DNA of 64,000 bases. Origin: Brevundimonas naejangsanensis DSM 23858 (GTDB lineage Bacteria; Pseudomonadota; Alphaproteobacteria; Caulobacterales; Caulobacteraceae). The notes beneath the pieces are model-generated. The model was given only the letters and a program-made list of their open reading frames with translations, searched no databases and was not told the origin of the DNA. Of the stretch, positions 18,656-27,424 are shown in pieces; positions within the stretch are counted from its first letter, which is position 1; each line of letters starts with the position of its first letter. A program made the position numbers and the translations under genes. The DNA is taken from positions 191,001-255,000 of the forward strand of contig NZ_ATXN01000003.1 of the NCBI RefSeq assembly GCF_000421705.1. The letters are read 5' to 3'.

Positions 18656-19644
18656 GGCGCAGCATTGACCCCCGCCCGACCCCTGCCGAGGAGATGGTCG
18701 ATCGCATCGTCGCGGCAGACTTCGGCTCCGGGCCTCTAGAGGCGCGACAGGCGCTGGAACGCCTGCGCCGTGAGGGGCCGGAGCAGACTGCTTTGCATGA
18801 CGAGATCATGGCGTTGTGGGGCGACCTCGGCCAGTTGGAGCCGCCTCGCCTGTCGTCCAGGCAGCCGACGCGCGGGCCGCAAAATTGGCAGCTGATCGCC
18901 GCGTCCGTTCTGCTGCCGCTCCTGGCCGCTACGGCCCTGTTTCTGGCGCACGGCGCCTTCGGCGACCGCGGCGCGACCCTGATGAGCACAGGAGCGGACG
19001 AACGCCGCATCGTGACTCTGGCGGACGGATCGACCGTCAGCCTGAGCCCCCACACCGTGGTGCGCGCAGCCTTGGGACGTGATCAACGCCTGCTGGAACT
19101 GGAGCAGGGCGAGGCCCTGTTCGATGTCGCCCATGACGCCCGGCGGCCGTTCCTCGTCGACGTGGGCAGCGGCCAGGTGCGGGCCATCGGCACGCGCTTC
19201 AACATCCGCAAGGGTGAGGATGTGGTGGTCACTGTGGTCGAGGGCGTCGTCCGCGTGACGGCTGGCGATCAGGACGGCAACGCCAAGCTGCAGCTGTCCC
19301 AGGTCGCCAGCGCCGGTCATCAGGTGCACCTCGGCAAGCGTCGAGACGCGGGCGCCGCCCAAGCAGGCGGCGCCTACCTTTCACCCGCCCGAAAGGTCGA
19401 CGCCGAACGCTACGCCAGCTGGGTCAACGGCATGCTGCAGTTCGAGGGCGAACCGCTGTCGCAGGTGATCGACGAGCTGAACCGCTATTCGTCGCACAAG
19501 ATCCGCCTGCCGGATGCATCCATGGCCGATATTCCCATCTACGGCATGCTGCACATCGGCGACGCCGAAGGGCTGCGGGCTCTGGTGGAAGATCTGGAGC
19601 GCGGTGACCGGCGACGAAATAGACCGGCGTCGTCAGCTCCCTAG
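18652..19644 (+). CDS. FecR-family sigma regulator
   Basis: A 330-residue inner-membrane regulator: a cytoplasmic N-terminal region of about 80 residues, a membrane helix near residues 83-100 (LIAASVLLPLLAATALFLA), and a periplasmic FecR domain (DERRIVTLADGSTVSLSPHT, GTRFNIRKG) with a C-terminal STN-like extension (LSQVIDELNRYSSHKIRLPD). It is expected to relay receptor occupancy to the sigma factor encoded directly upstream. The next gene is the symporter, 119 bases downstream. Confidence 0.88.
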   Translation: MRRSIDPRPTPAEEMVDRIVAADFGSGPLEARQALERLRREGPEQTALHDEIMALWGDLGQLEPPRLSSRQPTRGPQNWQLIAASVLLPLLAATALFLAHGAFGDRGATLMSTGADERRIVTLADGSTVSLSPHTVVRAALGRDQRLLELEQGEALFDVAHDARRPFLVDVGSGQVRAIGTRFNIRKGEDVVVTVVEGVVRVTAGDQDGNAKLQLSQVASAGHQVHLGKRRDAGAAQAGGAYLSPARKVDAERYASWVNGMLQFEGEPLSQVIDELNRYSSHKIRLPDASMADIPIYGMLHIGDAEGLRALVEDLERGDRRRNRPASSAP

Positions 19645-19763
19645 GGTTCCCGTCGCGCTGTCTGATGGCGCTCCCCTCCCAAATCGTCCGTCTCATCGAA
19701 CCGCGAGCCGGTTGAGCCCTGCCGCTCGCCTCGCGCCGCCCATCGTGTCTGGAGTTTGTCGTC

Positions 19764-21086
19764 ATGCCCCGCAATCTTACCTTCGTCATCCTGATCGGGA
19801 TGCTGCTCGGCGTCGTCGCCGGCTTCTTCTGTCATCAGGCCTTGGGCGATGCCGGGGCGGCGGAGCGGGTCGCCGGCTATTTTTCGATCGTGTCCGACAT
19901 TTTCCTGAAGATGATCAAGATGATCATCGCGCCTCTAGTATTCGCCACCCTGGTGGCGGGCGTGGCGCGCATGGGCGACGGGCGCGCCATCGGGCGCATC
20001 GGCGCCAAGACGCTCGGTTGGTTCATGGGCGCCAGCCTGGCGTCCCTCGCCCTGGGCATGGTGCTGGTGAACCTATTGCAGCCCGGCCGCGGGCTGGACC
20101 TGCCGCTGCCGACCGAAGACGCAGGCGCCGTGACCGCCAAGACGCCGGATCTCGCCGCCTTCCTGGTGGACATCGTGCCGGCCTCCATCGTCGAAGCGAT
20201 GGCCACCAACTCCATCCTGCAGATTGTCGTCTTTGCTCTGTTCTTCGGCGTCGGCCTGGCCGCGATCGGCGACGCCGGCAGGCCGCTCGTTCGGGCCGTT
20301 GATGCCGTCGCCGAGGTCATGCTGAAAGTCACTGGCTACGTCATGCTGACCGCCCCGTTGGCCGTCTTCGCCGCCATCGCGGCGGTTATCACGACCGAAG
20401 GTCTTGGCGTGCTGCTCGTGTTCGGCAAATTCATCGGCCAGTTCTATATCGGGCTGGGCCTTTTGTGGGCGTTGCTGATCCTGGCCGGCTTTCTGGTCCT
20501 GGGGCGGGCGATCATGCCGCTCATGCGCGCCATTCGCGGTCCGTTGATGCTGGCCTTCTCAACGGCCTCTTCCGAAGCCGCCTATCCCCGGACGCTGGAA
20601 CGCCTCGTGGAAACAGGCGTGCCGCGCCGTATCGCAGGGTTCGTCCTGCCGCTCGGCTACAGCTTCAATCTCGACGGCTCGATGATGTACGCGACCTTCG
20701 CCATCCTGTTCATCGCCCAGGCCTACGGCATCGACCTGTCGTTAGGGGAACAGATCGCCATGCTGCTGGTGCTGATGGTGACGAGCAAGGGCGTGGCCGG
20801 GGTGCCTCGCGCCTCCCTGGTCGTCGTGGCCGCCACCCTGGTTCAGTTCGGCCTGCCCGAGGCCGGGCTTCTGCTTGTGCTGGGCATCGATCAGTTCCTC
20901 GACATGGGCCGCAGCGCCACCAACGTGGTGGGCAACGCCGTGGCCGCCGGCGTCATCGCCAAATGGGAGCAGGCCCACACCGACCTCGCCAATCAACCGT
21001 CGGACATCCATGATGTCGCGGCGAAAGGGGAGGCGACTCCGGCTCCGGAAGTCGCGGTCGCCAGCGCTGCGTCCGCTCCCTCATAG
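19764..21086 (+). CDS. Dicarboxylate/amino acid:cation symporter (DAACS), probably acidic amino acids
   Basis: A 440-residue secondary transporter of the DAACS family with about eight membrane helices and two hairpins. Seen: FSTASSEAAYPRTLE (HP1 serine-rich motif), GYSFNLDGSMMY (TM7 motif) and GIDQFLDMGRSATNVVGNA (TM8). In GltPh, the aspartate and arginine of this DMGR motif bind the amino group and side-chain carboxylate of aspartate; C4-dicarboxylate carriers such as DctA lack the aspartate. Its presence here argues for aspartate or glutamate. It follows sigma-FecR and fits the aspartase upstream. A terminator hairpin lies 46 bases after the stop. Confidence 0.86.
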   Translation: MPRNLTFVILIGMLLGVVAGFFCHQALGDAGAAERVAGYFSIVSDIFLKMIKMIIAPLVFATLVAGVARMGDGRAIGRIGAKTLGWFMGASLASLALGMVLVNLLQPGRGLDLPLPTEDAGAVTAKTPDLAAFLVDIVPASIVEAMATNSILQIVVFALFFGVGLAAIGDAGRPLVRAVDAVAEVMLKVTGYVMLTAPLAVFAAIAAVITTEGLGVLLVFGKFIGQFYIGLGLLWALLILAGFLVLGRAIMPLMRAIRGPLMLAFSTASSEAAYPRTLERLVETGVPRRIAGFVLPLGYSFNLDGSMMYATFAILFIAQAYGIDLSLGEQIAMLLVLMVTSKGVAGVPRASLVVVAATLVQFGLPEAGLLLVLGIDQFLDMGRSATNVVGNAVAAGVIAKWEQAHTDLANQPSDIHDVAAKGEATPAPEVAVASAASAPS

Positions 21087-21132
21087 ATGTATCAGCCTTC
21101 TTGGGTCCGTCCTGCTTCCCGCAGCGGCGCAC

Positions 21133-21180
21133 AAGCGACTCGGCCTATCTCTGGGCGCACCCTGGCCGAGTCGCTTCCTT
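21133..21180 (+). terminator. 13-bp stem terminator after the symporter gene
   Basis: AAGCGACTCGGCC (21133-21145) pairs perfectly with GGCCGAGTCGCTT (21164-21176), followed by CCTTATCC. It closes the aspartase-sigma-FecR-symporter strand. Confidence 0.65.
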
Positions 21181-21562
21181 ATCCAGATCGAGGGATTGCC
21201 TGGTGTCGGAAGCGGCCGTGGCGAAGCCTCGAGGGGAGGCGTCTCGCCCTGTTCACACCGCTTGAGCGCGGTGGTCCGATAGGGCGGAAACCTTGGCGGC
21301 GCGCATGACGCCGCCATGCAAGCGATCGGGAGTGCGCCTTAGGACGCGCGGTTCCTTGGACGCATCTAGTCGATCGCAAAGGTGTGCTGACTGTCGAACC
21401 GAAAATGCCGATGTCAGGGCGAGCGGGGTCGGCCCGGGACCCGTCGAGTCGCGCAAGTCTTAAAAGGACGTCAGGCGGCGCCGGCAGGACGGCGCCGCCT
21501 GACCGGGAGAACAGCCGGAGGGATGCGGCGTTCTTCCCAACTTGGGGCCGGCCTATCGACGG
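21181..21562. other. Gap with no recognised gene
   Basis: About 380 bases between the symporter terminator and a decayed TonB receptor end. I see no protein-like frame and no clear repeat other than a short GC-rich inverted stretch near 21475-21502 that could act as a terminator for the remnant. Confidence 0.4.
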
Positions 21563-21938
21563 AGGGTGACGCCGACGTAGAAGGTGCGGCCGATCACGTC
21601 ATAGGTGCCGGCCTGATAGCCGAATTCGAAGTTTGCGCCGCCGGCTACTGCACCCGGAGCACGTTCGGCGCCTTGTCGAAGGCGTTACGCAGACCTCCTT
21701 AGAGAGAAACGCGTTCGTTGAGTTGATAGGCAGCCGAAAGGTCGGTGTAGAAGACGTGGTCGGTTTCATACACGTCGTAAAGTTTCGGCGTCACATGGCG
21801 TCCCGGGCTCATGAAGTGGCGCAGAGTCCAGTTGGCGCTCCAGGGCCCTGAGGACCAGGTGGTGCGGACGGCGTCCTTCCATTCGGGTGAGCCGAACAGA
21901 CCCGTCGTCTCTTCGACGCCATCGCGCGCGGCGAGCAT
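21555..21938 (-). pseudogene. C-terminal remnant of a TonB-dependent receptor
   Basis: The minus strand encodes barrel-end sequence: TWSSGPWSANWTLRHFMSPGR, then YETDHVFYTDLSAAYQLNERVSL, an in-frame stop, then GGLRNAFDKAPN. After a frame change it reads GGANFEFGYQAGTYDVIGRTFYVGVTLRR at the C-terminus. These are the last three or four barrel strands of a receptor, with the typical NAFDKAPN and YDVIGRTFYVGV motifs. The internal stop (rev-comp of tta near 21700) and at least one indel show decay. The rest of the gene is missing and abuts a catalase remnant. Confidence 0.75.
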
Positions 21939-22440
21939 CCGGCGTGGGACCTGTCAGTCCAGATGATGCCCTACGACGAGGCGGCGACCTATCGCTTCAA
22001 CCCCCTCGACCTGACCAAGACCTGGTCGCACAAGGACTGTCCGCTGATCCCAGTCGCCACGATGACGCTGAATCGCAACCCGGAATTTCTTCGCCCAGAT
22101 CGATCAGGCGGGCAACACCGTGCCCGGGATCGGCCTGTCGCCGGACAAGATGCTGCTGGGCCGGGCCTTCGCCTATAACGACGCCCAGCGAACCGCATCG
22201 GGATCAACTTCCACCAGCTGCCGGTCAACCAACCCAAGGTCCCGGTGGACAATATGTTCGACGGCCAGATGGCCTATCACCACTCGGGCGCTGAACCGGT
22301 CTATGTCCCGAGCAGCGGCGGCCGTTCCTGGTCGGACGAACCGGGTCCGGTCGATGACGGCTGGGAAGCCGACGGCGAACTGGTGCGCAGCGCCTATACC
22401 CTACACTCCGAGGGCGACGACTTCGGCCACGGTGCTAGAC
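21890..22440 (+). pseudogene. Internal fragment of a monofunctional catalase (KatE/KatA-like), frameshifted
   Basis: The reading passes through [43 protein letters not shown], then after frame changes [25 protein letters not shown] and [29 protein letters not shown]. These are well-known catalase core motifs (the RFNPLDLTK block and the FAYNDAQR block near the haem). At least two frameshifts break it, and both the N-terminal haem pocket and the C-terminus are missing. The boundary with the adjacent receptor remnant is near 21900. Confidence 0.82.
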
Positions 22441-22831
22441 CAGCCTGGCCTTCATCGAAGGCGTCGGTGGCCCTGAGGGGCGTGAGGTGCCGCCTTCTTG
22501 AGGCCTGAGCATTCGTGCGCACACCTCGGTCGCAGCCAGGCTCCCGTCAGTGGGCTGCCGAGGCGACAGGTGCGGCAACGGGCTGGCCGGGGAGGTTTTG
22601 CGCATCTCCTTCTGGCGGTTGCGGTCAGGCGCGCCGGATGACGGCGCGACGTTGTTCAATTTCGGTCAGATGCTACGGTGCGGCGTAGGCTGCGAAGAAA
22701 GACACGCCCAGTGGCAGATGAGATCTTCGACGACGAGCCAGGCAATCCGGCGCATCACGAGGGATCCCGCGCGCCCCTGCCGAAGCTGTCGCCTCTCCAA
22801 CGCAGCCGGTTCGGCGGCACGGAGCGCCGCC
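22441..22831. other. Gap before the BCCT transporter gene
   Basis: About 390 bases. An open frame runs in from 22550 into the transporter gene, but its translation is arginine- and cysteine-rich and unlike the family, so I treat it as upstream non-coding DNA that should hold the transporter promoter. Confidence 0.45.
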
Positions 22832-24931
22832 ATGAGCCTCCCATCGACGAAGATGCGCCCGTCGCGGGATGACCTCGTCAAAGGCCCTGAAGAGGTGCTT
22901 GAGGACCATCAGGCTCATGTGAACTGGCGGGTGTTGCTGATCTCGTCGGCGGTGATCCTTTCCTTTTCGCTGTGGGCGATGCTTATGCCCGGCGAGGCGC
23001 GCGCCGCGATGAAGGCGGTCGTCGGATGGATATCGACCAACCTCGGCTGGTACTATGTGCTGACGGTCACCATCGTCGTCGGCTTTGTCCTCTGGGTGGC
23101 CTTCTCCAAGGAAGGCGACGTGCGGCTGGGGCCCGATCAATCGCGGCCGCAGTACAAGCTCGTGACCTGGGTGGCGATGCTGTTCGCCGCGGGGGTCGGC
23201 ATCGACATGCTGTTCTACTCGGTCACAGGCCCGGTCGTGCAGTATTTGCAACCGCCGTCCGGCGCGGGTGGTACGGCCTTGGCGCGACAGGAAGCGGTCG
23301 TCTGGACCATGTTCCACTACGGCATTGCCGGCTGGTCAATGTATGCGCTTCTCGGCATGGCGATGGGGTATTTCGCCTATCGGTGGGGGATGCCGCTGTC
23401 GATCCGCGCCGCGCTTTATCCGCTGTTCGGAAAGCGTGTGCGCGGCGCCCTGGGCGACGGCATCAGCATCATCGCCCTGGTCGGGACGGTGTTCGGCGTG
23501 GCCACATCCATGGGCATCGGCGTGGTGTTGCTGAGCGTGGGCTTCTCGCTGCTGTTCGGCCTGGAGCAAGGTCTTGCATTGCAGATCGCCCTGGTAGCGG
23601 TCGCGGTCGCCCTGACCATTGCGGCCACGACCTCAGGGGTGGATCGAGGCATCCGCTGGATTTCGGAGCTGAACCTGTGGAGCGCTGCGGCGATGATGCT
23701 CTACATTCTGTTCACCGGTCAGACCGCCTTCCTGTTGAACGCCCTGGTGGAGAACATCGGACGGTTCCTGGTCACCCTGCCAGAACGCACATTGCAGACC
23801 TTTGCCTATGAGCCTGGCGGCGCAGAATGGATGGGCGGCTGGACGCTCTTCTTCTGGGCCTTCTGGCTGGCCTGGGGGCCGTTTGTTGGCGTCTTCCTCG
23901 CCCGCATATCGCGTGGTCGAACCTTGCGTGAGTTCGTGATCGCGGCGATCACGGCGCCCGTCCTCTGCGACTTCATCATCGTCTCCTTCTTCGGCAACTC
24001 TGCGCTGTTTGAAGTCCTTCAGGGCAATACGGCGTTCGCCAAGTTGGCGGCCGAAAGCCCGGAAGAGGGGTGGTATGCGCTGCTGGCCATGTTCCCCGCG
24101 CCGATGTTCCTGATCGGCCTGGCGACGCTCTCGGGCCTGCTGTTCTATCTCACCAGCGCGAACTCCGGGGCGATGGTGACCTCGAACTTCTCGACGTCGA
24201 TCCCCGATCCCTCGCACGACGGTCCGAAATGGCTGCGCATCTTCTGGGCGGTGCTGACGGCGCTTTTGGCCATCGCCATGCTGCTGGCTGGGGGTGTGAC
24301 GACGATGGAGTACGCGACACTCATCTTCGCGCTGCCGGTGACGATCATCGCCTATCTGGTGATGGCGTCCTTCTACAAAGCATTGCGGATGGAACGCGCT
24401 GATCGCGAAGGCCAGGTGTTGCGGCGACGCTCCATCGCGCCCACGGGCGGCCATGTGCCCGAACGCTCCTGGAAGCAGCGGCTTGAGCGGTTGCGCGCCT
24501 TCCCCTCGCTGCGCCAGGTCACGCAGTTCCTTGACCGCACGGTGCGGCCGGCCCTGGACGACGTCGCCGCAGAGTTTCGCGCTCAAGGCTATGCGGTCGA
24601 GCAGACCGTCGTGCCTGGCGCGAGCGGCGTCGATGAGCCCGTGCTGCGGGTGATGCTGGATGCGTTCCGGGCCTTCCACTATCACGTGGCGGTGGTTGAA
24701 GCGCCGGTGCCTATGTTCAGCGGCCGGATGTCTCGCGAGACCGACCTTTACTATCGCCTCGAAATGTTCACCCAGACGGGTTCGGGCGGCTATGACCTGA
24801 TGGGGCTCACGCGTCAGCAGGTGATCGACGACGTGCTGGAACGCTACGAGGCGCACCTGGCGTTCCTCACCCATTCGATGGAGTCGGACACTGCATCCGT
24901 GCTCACGCCCCGGATGCCGCCCGCTGGATAA
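22832..24931 (+). CDS. BCCT-family choline/glycine-betaine transporter (BetT-like)
   Basis: A 699-residue secondary transporter. The ATG at 22832 is preferred over an upstream in-frame start because GGAGCG lies five bases before it and the protein then begins like BetT. Twelve membrane segments are visible from NWRVLLISSAVILSFSLWAML onwards, with the BCCT signature WTLFFWAFWLAWGPFVGVFLARISRGRT near the middle. After the last helix there is a long C-terminal cytosolic domain of about 150 residues, the osmosensing BetT extension. It imports compatible solutes under osmotic stress, matching the NAGGN operon that follows. Confidence 0.9.
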   Translation: MSLPSTKMRPSRDDLVKGPEEVLEDHQAHVNWRVLLISSAVILSFSLWAMLMPGEARAAMKAVVGWISTNLGWYYVLTVTIVVGFVLWVAFSKEGDVRLGPDQSRPQYKLVTWVAMLFAAGVGIDMLFYSVTGPVVQYLQPPSGAGGTALARQEAVVWTMFHYGIAGWSMYALLGMAMGYFAYRWGMPLSIRAALYPLFGKRVRGALGDGISIIALVGTVFGVATSMGIGVVLLSVGFSLLFGLEQGLALQIALVAVAVALTIAATTSGVDRGIRWISELNLWSAAAMMLYILFTGQTAFLLNALVENIGRFLVTLPERTLQTFAYEPGGAEWMGGWTLFFWAFWLAWGPFVGVFLARISRGRTLREFVIAAITAPVLCDFIIVSFFGNSALFEVLQGNTAFAKLAAESPEEGWYALLAMFPAPMFLIGLATLSGLLFYLTSANSGAMVTSNFSTSIPDPSHDGPKWLRIFWAVLTALLAIAMLLAGGVTTMEYATLIFALPVTIIAYLVMASFYKALRMERADREGQVLRRRSIAPTGGHVPERSWKQRLERLRAFPSLRQVTQFLDRTVRPALDDVAAEFRAQGYAVEQTVVPGASGVDEPVLRVMLDAFRAFHYHVAVVEAPVPMFSGRMSRETDLYYRLEMFTQTGSGGYDLMGLTRQQVIDDVLERYEAHLAFLTHSMESDTASVLTPRMPPAG

Positions 24932-25098
24932 AGCTGCGCGCAGCGCAAGGGTCGGCACGGCGGCACAGGCCGTGCGTACTCGCAGACGCGCCGCCTGCGG
25001 AGGGCCAGCCAAGCGTTGCGCATCCAGGCTAAGAGGCCTGGTGGAACGCGACAGGCTCATGATGGAGCGCGACACGCCGGCTCCTGTCCGTCGTCCTC

Positions 25099-25584
25099 TC
25101 AGAGGCTTAGAGGATCGGGTTCGGACGCCATGTCGGGAGGCGACATAAGGTCCGCGAGGGCGGCGACGGCGCCCGCGATCTGCCGCCGTTCGTTTGCAGG
25201 CAGCAGCGCCAGCCTCGTCAGCACATCGGCGTGAAGCAGGTCCGGGGACTCGGCCAGAGCTTTGTGGCCCGGTTCAGTGAGGCGTGCGTGGACGATGCGA
25301 CGATCCATCGTCGATCTGTACCGCACGATGAGCCCGCGCGCCTCCAGGCGGTCCAGCACGGCCACGACGGTCGGCGGCGACATGGAGACGTCCCTGGAAA
25401 TGGCGCGGGTGCTGACCTCGCCGAGATGGCGGATGGACTGCAGCACCAGAAGCTGGGGAAGCGTCAGGCCCGTCAACCGGGCGATTTCCCGCGAGCGGAC
25501 ATCGATCGCCTGGCCGATGCGACGGACCGCGCGCACCAGAGACTCGTTGGCGTCAGCGGCTGAAGGCAGGGGAATTTCGCTCAT
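25099..25584 (-). CDS. MarR-family transcriptional regulator
   Basis: A 161-residue winged-helix regulator: an N-terminal dimerisation helix (LVRAVRRIGQAIDVRSREIARLTGLT), then the wHTH (LGEVSTRAISRDVSMSPPTVVAVLDRLEARGLIVRYRSTMDRRIVHARLTEPG) with the DRR wing motif. It is divergent from the NAGGN operon with 64 bases between start codons, so it probably controls that operon and itself. MarR proteins are commonly found beside NAGGN genes. The signal is unknown. Confidence 0.88.
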   Translation of the reverse strand: MSEIPLPSAADANESLVRAVRRIGQAIDVRSREIARLTGLTLPQLLVLQSIRHLGEVSTRAISRDVSMSPPTVVAVLDRLEARGLIVRYRSTMDRRIVHARLTEPGHKALAESPDLLHADVLTRLALLPANERRQIAGAVAALADLMSPPDMASEPDPLSL

Positions 25585-25648
25585 CGGGTTGAACTCATTC
25601 GTGGACTAACCATTTGTACACGCTGCATCAACATTTCAAGGAGGGCCC

Positions 25649-27424
25649 ATGTGCGGTCTTAGCGGCGAGATCAACTTCGACGGGCGCCCCGCCGATGCCG
25701 GCGCGGTTCAACGGATGACGGACGCCCTCTCGCCTCGCGGACCGGATGGGTCCGGGATCGTGATGCGCGGGCCAGTGGGGTTGGGGCATCGACGCCTCAA
25801 GATCATCGATCTGTCCGAGAAGGCGCAGCAGCCGATGGTGGACGCCAACCTCGGCGTCACCCTGGCCTTCAACGGCTGCATCTACAACTACCCGGAATTG
25901 CGCGAGGAACTTCAGGGGCTGGGCTTCCGCTTCTTCTCGCACGGCGACACAGAGGTGATCATCAAGGCCTGGACGGCCTGGGGCGAGGCCTGCGTCGACC
26001 GGTTCAAGGGGATGTTCGCCTTCGTCCTCCACGAGCGCGACAGCGGTCGGATCGTAATCGCGCGTGACCGCTTCGGCATCAAGCCGCTGTATCTGGCGGA
26101 ACGCGGCAAGCGGCTGCGCTTCGCCTCGACCCTACCTGCGCTTCTGGCGGCGGGGGAGGTCGACAAGACGATCGATCCGGTGGGGCTGCACCATTATATG
26201 ACCTTTCATGCGGTAGTGCCGCCGCCGCACACCCTCCTGAAGGGTGTGAAGAAGTTCCCCGCAGCGACGATCCGGGTGATCGAGCCGGACGGCGCGTCGC
26301 GCGAACGGGTCTACTGGCGTCCCGACATGACCCGCCATGTCGAAGACGCCGCCCTGACCGCCGAGGACTGGCGCGACCAGGTGCTGGATGGCCTGCGCAC
26401 GGCGGTGAAGCGCCGCATGGTCGCCGATGTCCCGGTCGGCGTGCTGCTGTCGGGCGGGGTGGATTCCAGCCTGATCGTGGGTCTGCTGGCTGAGTTGGGG
26501 CAGAAGGACCTGATGACCTTTTCAGTCGGCTTCGAGGAGGCCAACGGCGAGAAGGGGGATGAGTTCGTCTATTCCGATCTGATCGCCCGTCATTACGGGA
26601 CGAAGCACCATCAGATCTTCGTGCCGCACCAGCGGCTGATGGACGCCCTTCCGGGCACGATCGCCGCCATGTCCGAGCCGATGGTCAGCTACGACAATGT
26701 CGGCTTCTACCTGCTCAGCCAGGAAGTGTCGAAACACATCAAGGTCGTCCAGTCCGGGCAAGGGGCCGACGAGGTGTTCGGCGGCTATCATTGGTATCCG
26801 CCCCTGGTCGGGGCGGCTGACCCGGTCGAGGCCTACGCCCGCGCCTTCTTCGATCGCAGCCACGAAACCCTGAAGACCCAGCTGAACGGCGCCTATATGA
26901 CGGATGTCGACGTCAGCCGGGCTCTGGTCGAGGCCCATTTCGCGCAAGCCGGGGCGCAGACGCCGGTCGACAAGGCGCTGCGGCTGGATAGCCAGATCAT
27001 GCTGGTCGATGATCCGGTGAAGCGGGTCGACAACATGACCATGGCCTGGGGTCTGGAGGCGCGCGTGCCCTTCCTCGACCACGAACTGGTCGAACTGGCT
27101 GGCCGCATCCCGCCGGAACACAAACTGGCCCAGGGCGGCAAGGGCGTGCTCAAGGAGGCGGCGCGCCTCGTCGTCCCTTCAGAGGTGATCGACCGCAAGA
27201 AGGGCTATTTCCCGGTGCCCGCGCTCAAATACATCCAAGGCCCCTATCTCGACCTTGTGCGCGAAACCCTCACCAATCAGGCGGCGCGTGATCGCGGCCT
27301 GTTCGACAGGGCCTATCTGGATCGCCTGTTCGCTGACCCGACGGGACATATCACCCCTCTGCAAGGTTCGGAGTTGTGGCAAGTCGCCGTCCTCGAGATG
27401 TGGATGCAGCAACATGGCGTCTGA
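25649..27424 (+). CDS. asnO: N-acetylglutaminylglutamine amidotransferase (asparagine-synthase-like)
   Basis: A 591-residue protein of the asparagine synthase (glutamine-hydrolysing) fold. Cys2 in MCGLSGEINFDG is the glutaminase nucleophile of the N-terminal Ntn domain (residues 2-190); the synthetase domain has the [12 protein letters not shown]i loop near residue 268. In the NAGGN pathway this enzyme amidates N-acetylglutaminylglutamine to the osmoprotectant dipeptide amide. The identification rests on the operon: the next gene is the GNAT/ATP-grasp NAGGN synthetase and the third the M42 peptidase, the three-gene signature of this pathway. Confidence 0.9.
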   Translation: MCGLSGEINFDGRPADAGAVQRMTDALSPRGPDGSGIVMRGPVGLGHRRLKIIDLSEKAQQPMVDANLGVTLAFNGCIYNYPELREELQGLGFRFFSHGDTEVIIKAWTAWGEACVDRFKGMFAFVLHERDSGRIVIARDRFGIKPLYLAERGKRLRFASTLPALLAAGEVDKTIDPVGLHHYMTFHAVVPPPHTLLKGVKKFPAATIRVIEPDGASRERVYWRPDMTRHVEDAALTAEDWRDQVLDGLRTAVKRRMVADVPVGVLLSGGVDSSLIVGLLAELGQKDLMTFSVGFEEANGEKGDEFVYSDLIARHYGTKHHQIFVPHQRLMDALPGTIAAMSEPMVSYDNVGFYLLSQEVSKHIKVVQSGQGADEVFGGYHWYPPLVGAADPVEAYARAFFDRSHETLKTQLNGAYMTDVDVSRALVEAHFAQAGAQTPVDKALRLDSQIMLVDDPVKRVDNMTMAWGLEARVPFLDHELVELAGRIPPEHKLAQGGKGVLKEAARLVVPSEVIDRKKGYFPVPALKYIQGPYLDLVRETLTNQAARDRGLFDRAYLDRLFADPTGHITPLQGSELWQVAVLEMWMQQHGV

